Shown here: positions 55,488-64,000 of the stretch, piece after piece
Position numbering within the stretch: position 1 is the first letter of the stretch
How the letters are laid out: each line of letters starts with the position of its first letter
NCBI RefSeq assembly: GCF_000001735.4
Contig: NC_003074.8
Span: forward strand, 23,319,261 to 23,383,260
Length of the DNA: 64,000 bases
Direction: 5' to 3'
DNA from: Arabidopsis thaliana
Taxonomy: Eukaryota > Streptophyta > Magnoliopsida > Brassicales > Brassicaceae
Position numbers and translations under genes: made by a program
Notes under the pieces: generated by a model
The model's database searches: none
What the model was told of the DNA's origin: nothing
The model's input: the letters and a program-made list of their open reading frames with translations, nothing else

Positions 55488-56671
55488 TGATTTCTCTCTC
55501 CGGCCTTACTCTTTTGGAGAGCCACCAGCCACTAATACAACAATACTCTTCGATTCAAAACCACCCAGATGATCAATCGAAAATCAAGCAGTTCAATCAG
55601 TGAGTTGAGGGGACAAAGCTAGGTTTTTTTTTTTTATGTGGTGGAGAGAGAAAGAACAAGAAAAAATTGGTGGAGAGACAAAAGACAAGAGAGTTGAGAA
55701 AGAAGAAGAAGAACAAGTTAGTAGAAATCGATCGAAGGTGGTGGTGGTGGTCTCCACAAAAAAAAATACTCTTTTTCTTTTATAGTTTGACAAGTAGAGA
55801 AGGATCGGCGGTGCAGTGGGAGAGAGACCAAGTCTTAATGTCTTTTTGACAGTTTCACCGGCCAAAGAGTCGTTTTGTTGCCCTTTTCCAGTTTTTATTA
55901 TAAAAAACTCTCTCTTGCAAAAACAGAGCTCGTCTGTCTTTGCTTCTTCTCGGTCTAGTGGCAGCCCTTCCGTCGCCGTTTATTCGTTTCCCCCAAATTT
56001 CTTGTAAATTTACATTCGACTTTAATAATATTTGTACATCGAGAAATGAATAACCTTTTTGGTTTGTGACGCAATCTATCGAAACCAAAAGGTCCACTGT
56101 AATAATCTCTCTTTAAGATGACTACTGTATTTAATTGTGTAATTCATAATAAAGAAATAAATCAGATTACGTAATTTGTTATAGACTATAGTTTATAGTT
56201 TGTCATGTGAATTTGTTGGGAATCTTCGTCCGTCGTTACTTGTGAGCACAAAGAACCAAAACCGAGACGCATCCACCAGAGCATATTCCTTTCCGTAGAA
56301 TCACAAACTTTTCAACGCAGAGAGCGAATATAATGGAACCCAACAACTCAATACTAAAAGAAAACACCAATTATTATTAAAAAAATAACATTTACATTGC
56401 CAAAACAAACAGTTCCGTTGGGGATATAGTCCACTCCTCTCAAAAGATTAGTAGTTCACAAAGTATGGTAATCACACTTAAGGATGAATCTATTTTTGTA
56501 GGTCCAACTGGCATGATGTTAATCTGGTGTTGATACCTGAAGAAAAGTTTCATAACATTGCTTTTGTCCGATATGTCTCGGGCTACCACTAAACTGATGC
56601 TGAATGGTCTAACGGGCTTAGTACGGCCTTAGAGAAGAGATGAAGATGTCCAATTCCCAAGGTTAAGATCC
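55488..56671. other. MRK1 promoter and ALP1 3' flank
   Basis: About 1.2 kb, with the MRK1 leader at the left (purine-rich on the plus strand, including GAAGAAGAAGAAGAAC near 55700) and the ALP1 3' UTR at the right. No other gene is evident. Confidence 0.5.
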
Positions 56672-58138
56672 TCACCTAAGCAAATGCTCAGTCAGACATC
56701 CTCTGAGCTCACTACCAAGCGGCTCGGTCTGCTTGCAGTACCGGTCTGCATAACCGGAGTCGTGATGACCAGACAAAGGAACATCTTCTTGAAGATAATC
56801 CCCACAGTCGATAATGATGTTATGCAACAAACAACACACCAGTATTATACTAGGTAGCTTCCTCCTGTCTGGTCTCCACATAACTTTGCTCAGAATCCTC
56901 CAGCTTCCTTTAAGCTGTTGAAAGGCAGTAGCTGCGACTGACCTCACCTTCTCATGCCTTTCGTTGAACGCCACCATGGAATCAGAGGGATGATCGCTGT
57001 CGTGAGGAGTTATAAGCCAGGGAAGAAGCGGGTAACTGATCCCTCCAACAACGTATTCTCTAATCTGGGCTCCTTGGGATAGAGTTTTAGGATTGCCGTC
57101 TAAAATCTGAGCGTTTTCACAGAGTTTGAAGAAGCCAGAGAACTTGAGAAGCTTGGAGACGGTCATGCCGCCAGGCCAGCCGGTAACCATGTTGAGAAAT
57201 CTCATCTCGTGATCAAAGACTCCTTGTAAGAACATGCTGTAGTTCTTCTCCTGGTCACACCAGTCATCTGATGCTTGCACAGCCGGGAGAGTCATGATGA
57301 TGTGCGTAGTGTCAATGGCTCCGCAGCAATTGGGGAGACCGTACATCTCCTCGAACTTTGACTTGATCTCTTCAATTCGGTCAGAATCTGGCCATCTAAG
57401 ATGATGCTTGGCACGTTCTTCGAGTGCCTCGATGAATCTCCATGTAACCTGGGGAAACAAATGGATGGTGTCAGGATACAGCATATATATATTGAAATCA
57501 GGGAAATAGGGAGCTGAGTAGAGGTTGATTGGTACCTGAGAAACAGTGGACTGGCCAACACCAAAGGCAGCACCAACGGAGACCTGAGAATCACCGGAAG
57601 CTAACCTTCGAAGAGCAATGGCGACTTGTTTCTCAACACTAAGAAGCCTTCCCTCGATGTTGATGAGACCAGAGGGAGGTCTAGAGATAAGGTCCTCCCT
57701 GACGAGCGAGCAAATGTAGCTAAAAGTTGTCTTAGAAGCCCTAAAGAAGTGCTTGAACGCATAGTCTTCGTCTGAGGGGACTGAAAACAACAACAATCTC
57801 TCGGTTCAATTCAAAGAACCCTAGAGGAGCTACAAAAGCATGGAATCAAAAGGATGGAACAATCTAGTCAAGCAATAGCAAAACGACATTGACTAGTGGT
57901 AACTGATGGGGGAGAAGAGGAATTAAACTGAAATCAGGCTGAAAAGCGGGGAAGGAGAGAGAGGAGAACCTGAGGGAGAAGAGTTTCGGAGCCAGAAAGT
58001 ATCCCACCAGTCGCAGTCGATAGCCTCCGGATCCAATGGCACTGCGTTGACTCTCTTCTTCTCTTTATTCTTCGCCAACTTCTTCGCCTTATCCAGAGGC
58101 TTCTTCTTATTCTTCTTCTTCTGCTTCACCGGAGCCAT
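56672..58138 (-). CDS. ALP1: ALP1, Harbinger-transposase-derived PRC2 partner
   Basis: Three exons (58138-57970, 57780-57536, 57448-56672) give 396 aa. ALP1 (ANTAGONIST OF LIKE HETEROCHROMATIN PROTEIN 1) is a domesticated PIF/Harbinger transposase known to associate with Polycomb repressive complex 2 and to oppose silencing. The N-terminus is very basic (MAPVKQKKKNKKKPLDKAKK), a nuclear-targeting tail. A helix-turn-helix-like block (EKQVAIALRRLASGDSQVSV, GVGQSTVSQ) is followed by the DDE_4 nuclease domain: GAIDTTHI with D184, GVFDHEMRF with D217. Where active transposases have the third acidic residue in a VxERAFGxLK motif, this protein has VAATAFQQLK, with A311 in the Glu position. The catalytic triad therefore appears broken while the fold is kept, in line with a structural role. 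No terminal inverted repeats flank the gene. Confidence 0.94.
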
Positions 58139-58338
58139 CGACGAGTACGACAAGGGTCAAGCCGGGGAGAAGCGGTTCGTCTGACTGGAGGTGGAACAAG
58201 GGTAAAAATGGGAATTGGAACGTCGCTGGCTTGCTGGACTCTAGTGGGCTTCTCACATTTCATAGAAAATAAGTAAACTTAAAGCTCAGTCGTTTATTAG
58301 GCGCACAGACGCAACGCACAGAATAAATACCTCTTGTC

Positions 58339-58352
58339 GGGCCCACTGGGCC
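58339..58352. promoter_or_regulatory. GGGCCCA and TGGGCC site II pair
   Basis: GGGCCCA at 58339-58345 and TGGGCC at 58347-58352 lie 200 bases above the ALP1 start, in the space shared with NEK4. The first is readable in both directions. Confidence 0.45.
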
Positions 58353-58603
58353 ATCTCGATTCATGGACATCTTAACAGTTTTAAAATTCATTATACAGCC
58401 CATCTTGAATAAAATATAGTTTTGCATTAGCTAATTAATTGGGATCGCTTTGAAAAGAAAAACCGGAGTACAATATTTCAGTTACGGAAAATAATTGCGT
58501 ACAAAAATGGGCAAAAAAATGGCTCTACGTTACTTAAGCGAGCAAAATCATTTTTACTAGAAAAGAGAACTGAAAAAGCAAAGTTTTGTATTTTTTTCTC
58601 TTC

Positions 58604-58642
58604 ATATATATATATATATATATATATCTTTTTTTTTTTCAT

Positions 58643-58700
<58 letters not shown>
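58604..58700. repeat. TA microsatellite
   Basis: An alternating AT run at 58604-58627, a T-rich break (including TTTTTTTTTTTC), and a second run at 58646-58700 of about 27 TA units. Apparent Tyr-Ile repeat frames on both strands are artefacts of the repeat. Confidence 0.95.
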
Positions 58701-58702
<2 letters not shown>

Positions 58703-58998
58703 AAAATAGGAATTGAGCAAGGAAAATCTCATACTACTAATTTGAAATTTAAGAAAAAAAGGAAGGCGAATCGTAGACGGGAAATTGTTCTTTTGCCGCT
58801 CTCGGACGAATCGTCTGGTCTGCTTCTTTTTCCTTCTTCTTATAGTCTTTGCTTTTTGGCCTTAAGAAAATGATTTTATCTTTTGATAAAGTTTCCATTT
58901 TTGGTGATATAATACAAATAGTGTATTAGTAGTTTGATTCTCTTCACCACGGTGTCGGTACGATTGAAGCTCCTCCCTCCAAGAGCCTTCGTACAGAG

Positions 58999-59321
58999 GT
59001 ATATTTTAATTAATTTTGTGCATCATGATGATTGCGGGAGCTGGTTCCCACTTTTTCGCTGTTTATGAAAATTACTCACTCTCACTGTTTGATGAAAGCA
59101 ATCATAAATCTCGCTGAAAGCTACCCTTTATTTGTTTTAATCTTTAATCTGGTGCATGACTTGACACTGATTGGATTGCCTCATCTCTGTATGTAGCAGT
59201 TTCTCCATGTATACTCTTTTCTTTTTTAAGAAAAAATTATAATTTATTAAGACTTGTTTTGTTATATGGTTTTTGTTTTGAAGACGTTTCTGCTGAAATT
59301 TCAAGCAAGTGTGTTTGTCAG
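58999..59321 (+). other. NEK4 5'-leader intron
   Basis: Donor CAGAG|GTATAT at 58999 and acceptor TTTGTCAG ending at 59321 directly abut the NEK4 ATG. The interval is AT-rich as expected of an intron. The leader exon upstream is small. Confidence 0.6.
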
Positions 59322-62102
<2,781 letters not shown>

Positions 62103-62235
62103 ATGAAGCAACCATAACAAACGCTCTATCTCTTCTTCTCTTGGCTTGCTTTTGTCCTGTGTGGTTTGTATATAAATAAAAACGACGACGCATTCGGTTC
62201 TCATTGCTTAAATGTTTATCCGAAAGCTTGCAGTT

Positions 62236-62251
62236 TGGGCCTTGTTGGGCC
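62236..62251 (+). promoter_or_regulatory. Site II pair upstream of the oxygenase gene
   Basis: TGGGCC at 62236-62241 and 62246-62251 are exactly ten bases apart, one helical turn, about 205 bases above the next start codon. The 350-base spacer after NEK4 holds the NEK4 3' UTR and this promoter, nothing else. Confidence 0.5.
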
Positions 62252-62452
62252 AATTCGTTAGTGGATTTGTTTGGACATTTTGAATTTGGTGGAAAATGTT
62301 TGGGTCGTTTCGTAGAGGTTGAGAAAAAAGCGGGGTTCTTCTTATCAATAAACAAACTTTGTGAGAGAATTTAGCGAAGAACGAGGAAATCGGGAGAAAG
62401 TGATACTATCACTGTGATAGTGAAAGGAGCTTTGCTTGTGAAGAGAGAAGAA

Positions 62453-63799
62453 ATGGCAGAAACAGAGATTCTTGAGCCCTATCAACTGTCGTTCTCGGAT
62501 CTTCTTTTGTCCTCTCGTAATCGCTCTCAATGGATCTCGAAAAATGTGATGGACGCTCTTGGCCCCACCGGTCCTGGTCTCCTTTGTATCACCGGCGTTC
62601 TTGGCTCCGCCTTTCTCCGCCGTAAACTCCTTCCTATGGCTCGGAAGCTGGCTCTGCTCGATCCGGACAAGCGGAAACTCATTCTCATGGTAACCCCCCG
62701 GCAATTTTTCAAGATTTCCATTAATCCAAGTTGTATATCTGGTGCTTTGTTCTCAAGATTGAAACTTTGAGTAGTGTTAGTTGGTTCATGAGTGTTACTG
62801 ATTCGGTGTGTTTACTGCCAAAAGGAGCACCACTTGGGTAGCGACGTTCCTCTCAAGAATCCAGAACGAGATGTCTCCTCTTTTGCAATGCAGCTCAATT
62901 ATGAAAGAACAACTTATAAATCCTCACTGGGAAAGCTGTGGTTCGATGAGGCTGGATCAAAACTGGACTTGCAGGAGGATGATGATGATGCTTTCACAAA
63001 TCTTGGTGGTGCTTTTAAAGAACTCGGGTTCTGCATGAGGGAGTTGGGCTTGTCCATAGCTCGTCTATGCGACAGGGAGATTGGCGGAGGCTTGCTGGAG
63101 GAGAGCTTACTGGATTCTTGCACAGCCAAAGGACGTCTCATACATTACCACTCCGCTGCTGATAAATATGCTCTCAGAGAATCCCAGAGGAGAAACCAAT
63201 CTGGTAACCGAGTATCAAGCAAGAGGAGAGTCCAGAACGCTGCTGAGCAAGAGCTGAACCGTAGAAATGGAGCTGGTTTGAGTGGGAGTCACTTCAATCT
63301 GTGGCAGCAGTGGCATTACGATTATGGCATCTTTACTGTTCTCACGGATCCTATGTTTCTATCGCCGTATTCCTATCAGGAATTCAGTTTGATGAGCAGC
63401 CATTCTTACCTGCAGATCTATCATCCCAGCAAGAACAAGTTCTACATGGTCAAGACTCCACAAGACAGTTTTTTGGTCCAAATCGGAGAATCTGCTGATA
63501 TTTTGTCCAAAGGGAAGCTACGGTCGACCCTTCACTGTGTGTGCAAACCAGAGAAGCTGGATCACGTAAGCCGTGAGACATTTGTTGTCTTCTTGCACCC
63601 AAAGTGGAGCCAAACTTTCTCAGTCTCAGAATATACAATGGAACATCTAAGGTCGGATGAGGTCGTCCCTAGACCAGATTTACAGAATATTGTTCCACCT
63701 CTATCGTCTCGGTTAAGGGATGGGATGACTTTTGCCGAGTTTTCACGTGAAACGACAAAGCAGTACTACGGAGGGAATGGTTTGCAATCTAATAGATAG
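62453..63799 (+). CDS. 2-oxoglutarate/Fe(II)-dependent oxygenase-like protein
   Basis: Two exons (62453-62689 and 62825-63799) give 403 aa. The C-terminal half has a double-stranded beta-helix oxygenase pattern: WQQWHYDYGIFTVLTDPMF with the HxD pair H243 and D245, RSTLHCVC with the distal H316, and SRETFVVFLHP with R329 at the place that binds 2-oxoglutarate. These are the four residues expected of an active iron oxygenase of the isopenicillin-N-synthase-like superfamily. The N-terminal part (MAETEILEPYQLSFSDLLLSS, ALGPTGPGLLCITGV) also matches that family, whereas the middle (residues about 150-235) is acidic then basic and looks disordered. I do not know the substrate. The acceptor is CCAAAAG|GAG, unusual for lacking a pyrimidine before AG but the only one in phase. 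Confidence 0.9.
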
Positions 63800-64000
63800 C
63801 CGTGCCCCAGGTTAATAGCTTGTCTAATCTTTAGGTAGTTAAATTCAAAATAATCTTTAGGTAATGAGTAGTGGAAGGCAAGAGGAATGAGCCAAGAGGG
63901 TTAGTTGTAAAAGAGATTAGATTAAAGGGAGAGTTGGGATTCGTTATGTGTACTTCGATGTTGGAGCCAAAACAACAGTGAAAGCTGTTACATCGTTTTC
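63800..64000 (+). other. 3' flank of the oxygenase gene
   Basis: The last 201 bases follow the TAG stop and are probably 3' UTR. No other feature can be supported. Confidence 0.5.

Larger units (their letters stand above)
58139..58998. other. ALP1/NEK4 divergent promoter region
   Basis: The 860 bases between the ALP1 start and the NEK4 leader intron hold site II motifs near 58339 and a TA microsatellite. The NEK4 first (non-coding) exon should lie near 58930-58998. No further gene is seen. Confidence 0.5.

Noticed and set aside
58478-58873. Frames encoding Tyr-Ile repeats on both strands
   Set aside because: They are produced by the TA microsatellite at 58604-58700.

Overview
The window is plant nuclear DNA: intron-rich genes with GT-AG splice sites, AT-rich intergenic DNA, plastid transit peptides and plant-only families. 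Nearly every protein I could assemble matches an Arabidopsis thaliana protein I know, usually at the exact family length. Examples are RanGAP1 at 535 aa, MIRO2 at 643, cpRRF at 275, MARD1 at 263, IP5P4 at 547, HMT2 at 333, MRK1 at 391, ALP1 at 396 and NEK4 at 555. The gene order fits the distal long arm of chromosome 3, about At3g63110 to At3g63290. That locus range is recalled, not looked up. A very close relative such as A. lyrata cannot be fully excluded. No operons, CRISPR arrays or tRNA/rRNA genes were seen.

Layout. 0-5 kb: 5' end of the cytokinin gene IPT3 (-), a broken HIPP-type metallochaperone gene (+), and cyclin CYCP1;1 (-). 5-14 kb: RanGAP1 (+), then CSP41A (-) and the 14-exon mitochondrial GTPase MIRO2 (-). 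14-26 kb: OEP6 (-) and FAP1 (+), sharing a divergent promoter, then the TIME-FOR-COFFEE-like gene TKL (-) and plastid ribosome recycling factor RRF (-). 27-41 kb: patatin-like PLP9 (+), a 6.6 kb gene-free stretch, FLZ zinc-finger gene MARD1 (-), an F-box/kelch gene (-), and a second FLZ gene (+). 41-56 kb: a 4.3 kb gene-free stretch, inositol polyphosphate 5-phosphatase IP5P4 (-), homocysteine methyltransferase HMT2 (-), and Raf-like kinase MRK1 (-). 56-64 kb: the domesticated Harbinger transposase ALP1 (-), kinase NEK4 (+), and a 2-oxoglutarate/Fe(II) oxygenase (+).

The genes are independently promoted and do not form one pathway. Loose themes are plastid function (IPT3, CSP41A, OEP6, FAP1, RRF), growth and division (CYCP1;1, RanGAP1, NEK4), and signalling or turnover (MRK1, F-box/kelch, FLZ proteins). 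Site II (TGGGCC/T) motifs recur upstream of the housekeeping and plastid genes.

No new multi-gene system was found. The least expected signal is a set of six tiny poly(A)/poly(T) insertions flanked by 8-15 bp direct repeats. They look like extremely 5'-truncated retroposition scars, and two of them share an 11-nt 3' end of the form AATTNNTTGCC(A)n. Also notable are the HIPP relic that keeps its intron and CaaX box, a lost catalytic Glu in ALP1, two GC-AG introns, one unresolved exon junction in TKL, and two large tail-to-tail gene deserts.
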